In this document: positions 54,507 through 64,000 of the stretch, in pieces
Position numbering within the stretch: position 1 is the first letter of the stretch
How the letters are laid out: each line of letters starts with the position of its first letter
Assembly (NCBI GenBank): GCA_037693485.1
Contig: CM075354.1
Coordinates: 59,319,501-59,383,500, forward strand
DNA: 64,000 nt
Direction of reading: 5' to 3'
Source: Kitagawia praeruptora
Lineage: Eukaryota > Streptophyta > Magnoliopsida > Apiales > Apiaceae
Position numbers and translations under genes: made by a program
Notes under the pieces: model-generated
Databases searched by the model: none
What the model saw: the letters and a program-made list of their open reading frames with translations, nothing else
Told to the model about the DNA's origin: nothing

Positions 54507-56234
54507 TCGCGTATATTTTTTTGGTTTTATAAAAGGGGATAAGCGGGAGTTTAGGTAGCGCTCTATGATCGTTTCAATCTATTTTTTCTAATTTTTTAGA
54601 ATTTTATGATTTTAAACACTAATAAATTAATATAAATTTTTTTTAATAAATTAGAAAAGGATAAGTGTTCGAATTAATAAAGAAGAAGAGGTCGAATTTA
54701 TAGGAATATTGGAAGTAGAATATGTATTTATAAGGCATATGATTAAATTTCTATTGGAAGTAGAATAAGAGTACGAATTTATAGAAAAAATATATAATTA
54801 AAAGTTCTATGAGAAGTAGAATAGGTGTTTGAATATATAAAGGAGCCATACAATTAAATATTTTATTGAAAATAGAATATAAGGATAGTGTTTGAATATA
54901 TAAGATTGTATTAGCTATTAAAATTTGATGTTGGTGTTATAAATTGTATTTAATTTTTAGTATTCGATTTTTATGGATAAACATTGTTATACAAGTAATA
55001 TATGTAAAAGTTAGAGTTTTGGTCTTAACGAGAGAGCGGCTCAATAGGAATACCAATGTTTAATGAGAAAGCGGATCATTAGAAAAGATCGTGTTGAATA
55101 TTAAAATTTATTATTGATGATATAATAGAAGATAAATGTATTTTGAATTTTTTTATAAAATTAGGATTTTTAATATTAATAATTAAAAAACTATCTCTAA
55201 CATGTTTTCAAATTTATAGAGAATAAGAGTTTAAATTTATATGGAAGAGATGTAATTAAAAATTCTATTGGAAGTAGAATATGTGTTTGTAAAACACATA
55301 ATTAAGAGTTTTATTTTAAGAAAAATATGAGTTCTAATTTATAGAGAAGAAGAGTTTGAATTTATAGAAAATACATATAATTAAAAAAATTATTGGAGGT
55401 AGAAAAGATGTTTGAATATATAAAGAATCCATATAATAAAATATTTTATTGGAAGTAGAATATGAGGACGGTGGAGACGTCTTATACAATTTTTTAAAAT
55501 TAAAAATCTTTTTTCCTAGAAATCCTGTATTTTTAGTTTTTTTTATACAATTTAATTATACTTGCATTAGAAAAATATATCCAAAAAATCAATATTAAAT
55601 TCACGCAACGAAAAGTCTTCGTATTTAAGAAAAATTGACATGTTAACATAATAGAGAGACATTCTCATGCAAAAGCGTAAATAAATACAAGAATATCTAT
55701 AATATACAAAAAATATAAGATGTATTTTCATCTTTTAAAAGTACATAAATATTAGAAAGTTTAAAGAATGTAAAATTGGAATTTACCCTCTTTTAAAGTT
55801 TTAATTTTTAAGGAAAAAGTTATATTTTATAAGATAAGTGTTATCAATGATATGTAATGAAGTTAAAATTCGGTTCTAAATAAGAGCGGCTTGAAACGTG
55901 TTTCACGGGGAAAAAAAAACGGGAAGACGACTCACTAGAAAAGATTGTATTAGCTATTAAAATTTGATACTGATGTTATATATTTTTTTATTTTTATGGT
56001 TCAATTTTATAACTAAAAATTATTATAAAATCTTTATAATATATATGTTAAAGTTGGGATTTTGATTTTAACAAGAGAGCGACTCAATCGAAAATATCAT
56101 GTTTAGCAAGAAATCGGTTAATTATTGAAGATTATGTAACTATTAAGATTTTAATATTGATAATATAATATAGCATAAATATGTATTGAATTTTTAAAAA
56201 TAATGCCGCTGCGAAGCGCGGCATTATCGACTAG
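54507..56234 (+). mobile_element. Helitron family 2, copy C
   Basis: The body starts with GGGGATAAGCGGGAGTTTAG and GATCGTTTCAATCTATTTTT near 54535. The exact 5' terminus is unclear because the sequence before it differs from copies A and B. The 3' end (56203-56234) is the hairpin GCCGCTGCGAAGCGCGGC, then ATTATCGACTAG with T outside. The interior repeats the family modules, including GAGCGGCTCAATAGG and GGAGACGTCTTA. Confidence 0.7.
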
Positions 56235-56513
56235 TTATATAAAAGCCGAAACATTAAAAGTTTTGGTACCTGTTTTTTAGTATCTATTTTTTGGTACTTC
56301 GTGAATTTACTTATTTACCCTTCATTATAAAAAAATAAATACATCTAAAATAAGTAATAACATAATATAATTAATGATAATTAGTCAAGATATTACCTTT
56401 TATAAACATCTAAAAACATCAATCGTATCATATCTTTCCATCATTAATATTTCCTTTCGAACTAACTAAAACAGGTTACCTTTTTAATTTAAAACAAATC
56501 TTACAATCATTAA
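56235..56513 (+). mobile_element. Helitron 5'-end fragment of the left-edge family
   Basis: TATATAAAAGCCGAAACATT and the following 260 bp are the reverse complement of the segments at 81-718. It abuts Helitron copy C on the left and is cut by the Tat LTR at 56514 on the right. Confidence 0.65.
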
Positions 56514-57009
56514 TGTTGTGGAATAAAAACTAGGTTATGATTATGACGGCTAGGGTTTGTGAGCTTCGAGCTTTAATGGCTGCTTCTGCGTTCGAGACTA
56601 AACGGTCCTCACAGAATGCCTACGTATCTCTGTATTAGAGAATCAAGCCAAGAAAACGTAGTTCTGAATTGAGGGGTCAGACCCTTTATATAGGCTGAGA
56701 AGCCCTAAAATCGTAGTAGGGTTAGGTGACTTGGTGGGCAAGTCACAGCCTTGAGGAAGGTTCTAGACCCCTTCCTTGTAGGAGTCAGTTTCCATGTTGG
56801 AATATGTATCTTGGAGGCTAAGTCAGGCAAGAGTAATATCCTTGTTTGACTCTTATTTGCTGAGCTGTTTATTACCCCTAATATTAATTACGAAATTAAT
56901 ATTATAAATAGGGATTGGGCCCATCTGGTGGGCCCCACGTTTGGACCACTCCGGGTCTAATTAATGTCATATTAAATGTGTCTTTTGGGCTTACTTTTAG
57001 CCCATATCA
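56514..57009 (-). repeat. 3' LTR of second Tat element
   Basis: 496 bp by boundary inference: TGTTGTGGAA at the left and GCCCATATCA at the right, next to the polypurine tract. Minus-strand TATATAAA (plus 56685-56692). Like the other Tat LTR it contains GATGCCTACGT/AATGCCTACGTA and AATCAAGCCA blocks. The partner LTR is outside the window. Confidence 0.75.
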
Positions 57010-57024
57010 TTTGCCCCCCAACTT
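57010..57024 (-). promoter_or_regulatory. Polypurine tract of second Tat element
   Basis: On the minus strand AAGTTGGGGGGCAAA abuts the LTR. Confidence 0.8.
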
Positions 57025-57335
57025 CTAGGAAAACTGATCAGGTTTTCCTGGAAGTTATAACGGCCTTATTCGAGACTCGGGTCAGGGTTTATTACTCTTG
57101 AACGAGCATTTTCAACAATATCATCTTGATGTAAAGCGTGGAGCGACCGACGCATTTACGATGATGTTGAACGACACTAATCAGTGTTAAACGGCACTAC
57201 ACAACGCTAATTAGCCTCAAACAACGTTTAAACAATGTTAGACGATGTTAGATGGCATAAATCGGCACTAATCTGTGCTTAATCGGCACTAATCTGTTCT
57301 AATCTCGACCTCTTTTTATCATTAACAATCATCCA

Positions 57336-58099
57336 AGATTCGCTGAAAAAGTCGAGATTTAGGTTTAAAAAGTTCACTGAAAAAGTAGGGATCCAGGACC
57401 AAGAACTGAACCTGGACCGGCCGGATCCAGGTTCAGAAGTTGGTCGGCTGGACCCCCTGAAAATGACCTGGTCGGCCGGGACCTGGTCGGCTGGCCCTCC
57501 TCCAGGGGAGCTGGTCGGCCGGGACCTGGTCCTCCGGGACCTGGTCGGCTGAAATTCCTCTTCTAGGGCTGACTAGTCAGTAGTTGGCCTAAAAAACTTG
57601 AACTTAGACTCCTTCTTGATTTTAAAAGAGAGTGTGGATCTAGGATCAGAAACCATCCGTGGTCCTAAGGATCCAGAATCTTGATCTTGATTACGAATCG
57701 TCAGTTTGGTCGTTTGTGACTTCATGGCTAACTTTGGCCTTCATGATTCATCTTGGCCTTCATGGCTAATCTTTGGCCTCTCTTTAGCATTGATAATCAT
57801 CCGAGATTCGCTGAAAAAGTCGAGAACCATGTCCGAAATCATTTGCTGAAAAAGTTGGGATCCAGGACCAAGTACTGAACCTAGACCGGCTGGATCCAGG
57901 TTCAGAAGTTGGTCGGCTGAACCCCCTCAAAATAACCTGGTCGGCCGGGACCTGGTCCTCCGGGACCTGGTCGGCTGAACCACCTTAAAATGGGCTGGTC
58001 GGCCGGGACCTGGTCCTCCGGGACCTGGTCGGCTGAACCTCCTTAAAATGGGCTGGTCGGCCGGGACCTGGTCCTCCGGGACCTGGTCGGCTGAGACCC
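57336..58099. repeat. Tandem and higher-order repeats in Tat 3' region
   Basis: Three units of exactly 58 bp start at 57937, 57995 and 58053, each with CTGGTCGGCCGGGACCTGG and TCCTCCGGGACCTGGTCGGC. Related partial units lie at about 57465-57555. A larger segment beginning GATTCGCTGAAAAAGTCGAG is repeated at 57336 and 57806 (period about 470 bp). GC-rich compared with its surroundings and non-coding. Expanded 3'-UTR repeats are a known habit of Tat elements. Confidence 0.85.
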
Positions 58100-58473
58100 C
58101 TAGTGCGTCGCGGTCGATTGCTTCTTGGCTAGCTGGTTGACCCGGACGTGAAAATCATTCGTGATCTTGAGGATCAAAAACCTTGATCTGAATCCCAAGT
58201 CATTATTTTGGTCATTCATGACTTTGTCATCTTCAGGATCAAGGAGCTTGACCTGGATCTTAGGTCGTCAGTTTGGTCATTCGTGACTTCCGACGATATT
58301 ACTCATTTATTATTCAAGCATCAGTTATTTCTTCTTTGGCATATTTTGAATTTTAACGATCCTTTCTATATAAAACGAGCAATTTCTGTCCTTTTTTCGT
58401 ATTTAAACGATAGATGACCTGTAAACGCGAACAAGGCTGAACTTCAACCTATCACAGCAGGTCATGCTTCTTT

Positions 58474-58481
58474 TATAAAAG
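58474..58481 (+). promoter_or_regulatory. TATA box of second antisense gene
   Basis: TATAAAAG lies 107 bp before the ATG at 58588. It is followed by a T/C-rich leader (CATTTCATTCACTTCTTCAC). It points against gag-pol. Confidence 0.6.
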
Positions 58482-58587
58482 AAGTGAGGTAGCTTTCATT
58501 TCATTCACTTCTTCACTTCTGAGTTTTCAAATTCTTAAACTCTCTAGTTTTCAAGTAGCAAGATCAAGCTCCAGCTTTGTGATCAAG

Positions 58588-60720
58588 ATGTCAGAAGGTG
58601 ATCGCCCAGTTGCTCCCCCTGTCTCTATGATGGAGGCTATGGCAAAGAGGAGTAGAATGAGGACAGCTAAAGGTAAAGAAGATATTAAACCTTCTTCATT
58701 CGTTGAGCATAAATTTGAATCCTTACTAGATCTTCTTAATATTATGAGGGACACATTCCCAAACTGTGCTAGTCTAGATTCTTTTAGAAGTCCCAGCAAA
58801 TTGAACGAAAAAGATGTTCAGAAAATAAAGGACTCATATCACTTTCCGAGTGCTATCAAAGTTCGTCTCCCAAAACCATCAGACAGAACTTGCAATTGGC
58901 ATCCCGAGAGGCTTTGTGTCTACTGGGGTGCCCTTGAAGCTGGGTTCAGATTCCCCGTTGATAACTTCATCATTAGATTGCTGGCAGAGTATCAGATCCA
59001 TCCCTGTCAGTTGTATCCCAACTCTTGGAGATATATCTCTATATTTTTAATAAGATGTCGTCAATTGGGGATTCACCCGACTACTACATTATTTCGAAGT
59101 ATCTTCGTAGCCAGTAACTCTTCCGATCAAAAGAAAGGATGGGTCAGTCTCAAGCACAGGGCCAAAATTCCACACATGGTGAACCCCTATTCTTTACCAG
59201 ATTCCCAACATTTCTAGGAGAGAGAGTTTGCAGTTCTTGAATGGAAAGGCGGTGATTGTGGTAACTTCTTCGTAAAGAGATTCGGAATTGTAGAAGATAG
59301 CAAACACTTCGTTTGCGACCTTGATGATTCAGAGTTACAGGATCGAGATTGGCTTCTTGCCGATGATGGCTGTACCCATTATAAAACTTTTCTGAACGAA
59401 AAGAACCTTATTGAAGCTGGCCTTAGCTTTCTTTCCGTTGAGGGTAATTTTCTTACTTGAGTTTCTTATGAACTCTGTTTGTTCTTATACCAATGTTTTC
59501 TCTTTGTATTTCAGCTGCGGAGGAGATTGACAACCGTCCTCAGAACCAGCCGATAGTGACTAAAAGAATGAAGAAAAAAGCTGAGGAACTTCTGAATCCC
59601 GCTAAGCCTCGTATTCCCAACTTCTTGGAAGGTTGCTCTCAAGGCGGGAAGAGATCCCGTAATGTTGATGGAAGTATCAGAACCCCCTTTATGCCATCCT
59701 GGGGTATATGCGAACAGGACTCGGTTGCTGGGAGTCCTGACCTAGCCCTGGACTGGTCTAAGCTTTCGATTACTCCTCCTGATAGACTGTCCTTACTCGC
59801 TGGAGATAAAATGAATGAGAATCAACTCCTGGGCTCCCAAGCCATGTACCAAGTAAGATACTTTTCCTACCAATTCTGGTATATGATTTAGCCTTTGCAC
59901 ATTCCTTACACTTTGTCAACTTTGATTGCAGGCTAATGCCTACTTCCAATCTGTTTGTACCCAAGGCCTGGCTTTCAGGGATGAGAATATATCCTTGAAG
60001 ACTGACTCAGCAAGGTTCAAGGAAGAGATTGACGACCTGCATTCTCAAGTTGCTCATGCTGAAGCGGATGCTTTATCATCCCGCAAGCAACTTGCCTCCT
60101 TGGCTCAAAAGAAAATGAACGATGCTAACAAATTGATTAAGGCCTATCATAATTCTGAGGAATTTCTGAGTTTCATAGATCAACATGACGATGAGGTGCG
60201 TCCTTACAACATGTCTGTTGGTTGGGACAAGACAATCAATGCTGTGAGTAGCAAACATCCCTCAGTGGTTACTTCCTCTGATTTTCCTTGCCCTTTCTGG
60301 ACTGCGAGTGACGAGAACCGTGCAACTCTTGCTTCTGGATCGGGGACCAAGATTGTCCCTCAAGCATTAGGTTCGGGTTCTAAAGGTAGCCATAGATCGT
60401 CGGGATCCAAGAGGCGTCCTCCAGCTGCTAGTCAAGACTCAAGTTCTTCGGGATCCCGTGGAAAGAAGCCCCCGCCTGCCAGGAAAGTTAGAGTTGTTCG
60501 ACAACCGATCCCAGGCAAGAGGGTGATCCGTAACGAAGACAGTTCGACTTCATCCTCCGGGGAGGAGGAAACCGAAGATGTGGAGACTACTGCTCAACCT
60601 ATGGCGGTCGTTGATCAAGCCGAGGAAGAAACTTCAGGTGAAGAGTCCGGCGAGGAAGAGGATTCAGGTGAGGAGGAGTCGGGCGAGGAGAGCAGCGAGG
60701 GAGAATCCCCAGCTAAGTAG
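58588..60720 (+). pseudogene. Antisense three-exon gene in second Tat element, with one premature stop
   Basis: The exons are 58588-59443, 59515-59852 and 59932-60720. The donors are GGGTAATTT (intron starts 59444) and CAAGTAAGATAC (59853). The acceptors are TATTTCAG (ends 59514) and GATTGCAG (ends 59931). Exon lengths 856, 338 and 789 sum to 661 codons in one frame, with a single TAG at 59215-59217. The N-terminal domain (about 120-205: FPVDNFIIRLLAEYQIHPCQ, PNSWRYISIFL) resembles the domain of the other Tat antisense gene. A coiled-coil-like segment follows at the start of exon 3 (FKEEIDDLHSQVAHAEAD). The tail is Ser/Gly then Glu-rich (EESGEEEDSGEEE). It converges on pol. Function unknown. 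The stop may be recent or an error, since both flanks stay in frame. Confidence 0.75.
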
Positions 60721-61127
60721 GATGGGTTCCCCTATGGCCTTGCACGGCCCTTATCTAGCCGTTTGTGGCTTTATTTTATCATCTTTCAATCAATGTCCTT
60801 CGGGACTTAACTTTTATTCGTGTGTTGTAGCTTAATTTAAACCATGGCCCTTCGGGGCGTTTTATTTATGCATCTGTTTCCTTTATTCTTATGCCTATTT
60901 ACTTTCAGTACTTGATCTTTCTTGCACTCAACAGGTGCTTGGTACATAAACAAAACATAGAATCATAGAAAGGAAAACAGATTTGCATTAATAGCTTGAA
61001 AGAGGGTTCAACCCTTGCATAGATACTATGGTCCTACTCGGGGTACTAATCCCTGGAATGGTTTCATCGAACCTTATTTCTATTTCTATCAATAAATAGC
61101 TGAAAGCCAAATCCTTACGAGGAAGGC
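60721..61127. other. Convergent intergenic region in second Tat element
   Basis: 407 bp between the antisense gene's stop and the pol stop. It contains CCTTCGGG and CTATGGCC/CATGGCCC repeats. No ORF is supported. The 3' ends of both transcripts probably lie here. Confidence 0.5.
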
Positions 61128-64000
61128 TTATACATAATAAATCTTCAAGTTCAGAGCATGCCAAGTTCGGGGCACTTCATTCCCATCTAATGTCTCCAAC
61201 TTGTATGATCCTCGTCCTAGCGTCTTTTTGACTCGGTACGGTCCTTCCCAGTTGGGGGCTAATTTCCCTTTCTGGCCAACTCCAGAAGCTTCGATCTTCC
61301 TGAGAACCAAGTCACCTTGCTGAAAGAACCTCTCCTTAACCCTGTGGTTGTAATAGAAAGACGCTTTCTTTTGATGCTCCGCATTTTTAGCGTTTGCCTC
61401 GTCCCTGACTTCATCAATCAGATCTAGAGCGAGCCTCATGCCTTCTTCATTAGTCTCAGGTTCATATGCCTCAACTCGAGGTGATGCCTGCATGATTTCC
61501 AGCGGCACAACTGCCTCAGCTCCATAAGCTAGCAAAAACGGGGTTGCTCCGGTAGTTACCTTACAAGTAGTGCGATAAGCCCAGAGTATAGGTAGCAACT
61601 CATCCACCCAAGTGTTCCTCGAGCGTTCGACCCTTTTCTTTAATCCATCCAGGATGATTCGATTGGCCACCTCGGCCTGCCCATTTGCTTGCGGATGTGC
61701 CACTGAGGTAAAACGAAGCTCAATAGCATTTTCCTCACAATACTTTTTGAATTCCTCATTGTTAAACTGTGTCCCATTATCTGTCACAAGAATTCGCGGG
61801 ATTCCATACCTACAAATTATGTTCTCCCAAAAGAACTGGGAAACTTGCTTGGTGGTTATCTTGGCTAAAGGCTTAGCCTCAATCCATTTAGTGAAGTAAT
61901 CAATGGCGACAATCAGAAACTTCCTTTGTGCTGAAGCCATAGGGAAAGGACCAAGAATGTCCATCCCCCACATTGCAAATGGAATGGGAGAGCTGATTGA
62001 GGTTAATCTCTCAGGCGGCTGCCTTACAACAGGAGCGTGTTTTTGACATCTGTCACACTTCTTGACATAATCCTGGGCATCTGCCAACATCTCTGGCCAA
62101 TAGAATCCCAGGCGGGTAATCTTGTGAGCTAGGGCTCTGCCCCCCAAGTGCTGCCCACAGATCCCTTCATGAACTTCCTCCAATGCTTCTCTTGCCTCTT
62201 GGGGCCTTAGGCACTTCAAGTACGGGATAACAAACGATCTCTTGTATAAGATGCCTTCAATCAAGGCATATCTCAATGCTCTCACTGACAATTTTCGTGC
62301 CTCCAAGGCATTGTCAGGGAGCCAACCAGTTTCTAGATGAGCTTTAATAGGATCTATCCAACAGCTTCCAACATCGATAGGTGCTACCAACTTAGAGTTG
62401 ACGGTCGGGGCCTTCAAGACCTGGAAGTAAACACTACCTGCATAATTCTCTATCTCAGAAGAAGCGAACTTAGAGAGGGCATTGGCCTTAACGTTCTCTT
62501 CCCTAGGAATGTGCTCCAGATAGCACTCCTCAAACTGAGTCATAACAGCTTTCACGACTCTGAGGTATTTTGCCATAGTTTCATCCTTGGCCTCAAACTC
62601 ACCATTCACTTGCGAGACTACCAGTATTGAATCTCCACACACTTTGAGGTTCTTGACCCTCATGACTCTTGCCAATCCCAATCCAGCTATTAATGCTTCA
62701 TACTCAGCTTCATTGTTGGTTGTTGGAAAGTCCAACTTCAAAGCGTATTCAACTGTGAACCCATCAGGGCTTTGCAAAACCAAACCTGCACCACTAGATT
62801 TTGTTTTTGATGCTCCATCAAAATAGAGCACCCAATACTCTTTCTGGTTAGCTATAAGTTCTTCATCTTTATCTTCGTTCTCAGGGGTGGTTATCATCTC
62901 CTGCCCCCCGACTTCTTGGTTGTCAATAGTGCATTCAACCACGAAGTCAGCCAATGCCTGAGCCTTGATGGCTGTCCGAGGCTTATACTTGATATCAAAC
63001 TCTCCAAGTTCTATGGCCCATTTGATCAATCTTCCACTTGCTTTCGGACTGTGCAATATGCTTCTCAACTGTTGGTCTGTCAAGACTTCGATTTTATGAG
63101 CCTGGAAGTACGGTCTCAATTTCCTTGAGGCAGTAATCAATGCCAATGCAAACTTCTCAATGGAAGAGTAATTCAACTCCGCCCCATGTAGCACCTTACT
63201 CACATAGTAAATGGGTTTCTGAACCTTCTTTTCTTCTTTAACAAGAACAGCACTCAATGCTTGTTCGGATACCGCCAGGTATAGGTAAAGAATCTCTCCA
63301 GGACTAGGTTTGGCCAACAACGGGGCTTCAGCCATGTATTTCTTCAACTGTTCAAAGGCCTCTTGGCTCTCTGTGGTCCACTCAAAATTTTTCACCTTCT
63401 TTAATGCCTGAAAGAAAGGCAAGCATTTGTCACCAGACTTGGAGATGAATCTCCCTAGGGCCGCCACTCGGCCAGTTAATTTCTGTACATCTCGTACTGA
63501 GCGGGGTGACTCCATATCCAGAATAGCCTTAATCTTGTCCGGGTTGGCCTCTATGCCTCTCTTGGAAACCATCAGCCCCAAAAATTTTCCCGATCCAACA
63601 CCAAAAGCACACTTGGCTGGATTTAGCATCATTTTATGGTGCCTTAGCACTTCAAATGCCTCTCTGAGGTGCCTTATGTGATCTGCCTTGAGTAGGCTCT
63701 TGACTAACATGTCATCAACATAGACCTCCATGGTCTTTCCAATTAAATGGGCAAATATCTTATTCACCAACCGTTGGTAAGTAGCCCCTGCATTCTTTAA
63801 CCCAAAAGCCATAACAAGATAGCAGAAGACACCAAAATCAGTTATGAAAGATACCTTAGGAATGTCGTCCTTGTGCATCTTAATCTGATTGTATCCGCTG
63901 AAACCATCCATGAAACTTAACATCTCGTGTCCAGCTGTGGCATCTATTAGGGTGTCAATCCTTGGTAGAGGGAAACAATCCTTTGGGCATGCATCGTTCA
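61128..64000 (-). CDS. Tat pol (reverse transcriptase, RNase H, second RNase H, integrase), partial, open
   Basis: Open from the stop near 61128 to the window edge with no stop. The upstream codons (NDACPKDCFPLPRIDTLID) are in frame with the first Met at 63923, so the ORF enters from outside. Reverse transcriptase: DGFSGYNQIKM, GLKNAGATYQRLVNK and catalytic VYVDDMLVK. The first RNase H follows (YLAVSEQALSAVLVKEE). The second RNase H is the Tat hallmark (LYFDGASKTKSSGAG, NNEAEYEALIAGL, VKANALSKFASSE). Integrase: zinc finger H...H, CDRCQK; catalytic core WGMDILGP, VTDNGTQF, NGQAEVAN; a C-terminal segment ends NLKIYYV. Unlike the nested Tat copy this pol has no nonsense codon, so it may be functional. 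Confidence 0.92.
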   Translation of the reverse strand, partial: NDACPKDCFPLPRIDTLIDATAGHEMLSFMDGFSGYNQIKMHKDDIPKVSFITDFGVFCYLVMAFGLKNAGATYQRLVNKIFAHLIGKTMEVYVDDMLVKSLLKADHIRHLREAFEVLRHHKMMLNPAKCAFGVGSGKFLGLMVSKRGIEANPDKIKAILDMESPRSVRDVQKLTGRVAALGRFISKSGDKCLPFFQALKKVKNFEWTTESQEAFEQLKKYMAEAPLLAKPSPGEILYLYLAVSEQALSAVLVKEEKKVQKPIYYVSKVLHGAELNYSSIEKFALALITASRKLRPYFQAHKIEVLTDQQLRSILHSPKASGRLIKWAIELGEFDIKYKPRTAIKAQALADFVVECTIDNQEVGGQEMITTPENEDKDEELIANQKEYWVLYFDGASKTKSSGAGLVLQSPDGFTVEYALKLDFPTTNNEAEYEALIAGLGLARVMRVKNLKVCGDSILVVSQVNGEFEAKDETMAKYLRVVKAVMTQFEECYLEHIPREENVKANALSKFASSEIENYAGSVYFQVLKAPTVNSKLVAPIDVGSCWIDPIKAHLETGWLPDNALEARKLSVRALRYALIEGILYKRSFVIPYLKCLRPQEAREALEEVHEGICGQHLGGRALAHKITRLGFYWPEMLADAQDYVKKCDRCQKHAPVVRQPPERLTSISSPIPFAMWGMDILGPFPMASAQRKFLIVAIDYFTKWIEAKPLAKITTKQVSQFFWENIICRYGIPRILVTDNGTQFNNEEFKKYCEENAIELRFTSVAHPQANGQAEVANRIILDGLKKRVERSRNTWVDELLPILWAYRTTCKVTTGATPFLLAYGAEAVVPLEIMQASPRVEAYEPETNEEGMRLALDLIDEVRDEANAKNAEHQKKASFYYNHRVKERFFQQGDLVLRKIEASGVGQKGKLAPNWEGPYRVKKTLGRGSYKLETLDGNEVPRTWHALNLKIYYV

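Larger units (their letters stand above)
56514..64000 (-). mobile_element. Second Tat-lineage retrotransposon, minus strand, truncated by window edge
   Basis: The 3' LTR, polypurine tract, tandem-repeat-rich 3' region, antisense spliced gene and most of pol (ending 61128) are present. gag and the 5' LTR lie beyond the right edge. A second RNase H upstream of integrase marks Tat. Sequence identity to the nested Tat element is limited, so this is a different family. The five bases before it (ATTAA, 56509-56513) would be the TSD to look for on the other side. Confidence 0.9.

Noticed and set aside
61612..63681. Plus-strand ORFs opposite the second Tat pol
   Set aside because: Shadow frames of the intact minus-strand polyprotein.

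Overview
This window is plant nuclear DNA, most likely from a eudicot. Essentially all of it is transposable elements nested inside one another. I see no intact ordinary host gene and no rRNA, tRNA gene or CRISPR array. The plant origin is shown by Athila-type and Tat-type Ty3/Gypsy polyproteins (Tat with a second RNase H), an L1-type LINE with an RRM/DUF4283 ORF1, Helitron ends (hairpin plus CTAG, A|T insertion), and Stowaway, mariner and other MITEs. The species cannot be fixed from sequence alone.

Layout. 81-718: two tandem Helitron 5' ends. 738-1130: a foldback element. 1588-21931: a decayed full-length LINE flanked by a 13-bp target-site duplication (TSD). Its 3' part holds a second, TATA-preceded RNase H-like reading frame. 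That frame is split by an intact young Athila retrotransposon (8497-20202, 2319-bp LTRs, TSD ACACT, one uninterrupted 1804-aa gag-pol). A Helitron (20705-21699) carrying a Stowaway MITE also sits in the LINE tail. 22637-24975: an inverted MITE pair, an LTR-like promoter region and a second minus-strand Helitron. 26366-45594: a non-autonomous Athila-related element (1583-bp LTRs, TSD TAAAC) with one orphan ORF. That ORF is split by a minus-strand Tat element (29506-41155, 700-bp LTRs, TSD GGTTG). 45616-56513: three Helitrons of one family, two MITEs, an extreme AT tract (51141-52345) and a fragment of the left-edge Helitron family. 56514-64000: a second, different Tat element on the minus strand, running off the right edge.

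The most interesting biology is in the two Tat elements. Each carries, antisense to gag-pol and downstream of it, a gene-like unit with its own TATA box and introns with GT/AG borders that join the frame exactly (785 aa and 660 aa predicted; one premature stop in the second). Both encode a protein resembling the 'putative gypsy-type transposon' domain followed by a coiled-coil or charged C-terminal half. The introns are intronic only on the strand opposite the genomic RNA, so they can survive retrotransposition. Antisense ORFs are known in the Tat lineage (for example maize Grande). The complete promoter/intron/exon architecture in two unrelated copies in one window is worth study.

Other points: the LINE appears to carry two RNase H-like domains; two Athila families share a conserved 3' non-coding block, a short hairpin motif and repeated polypurine tracts; and the inner Tat element looks older by LTR divergence than the element it sits in.
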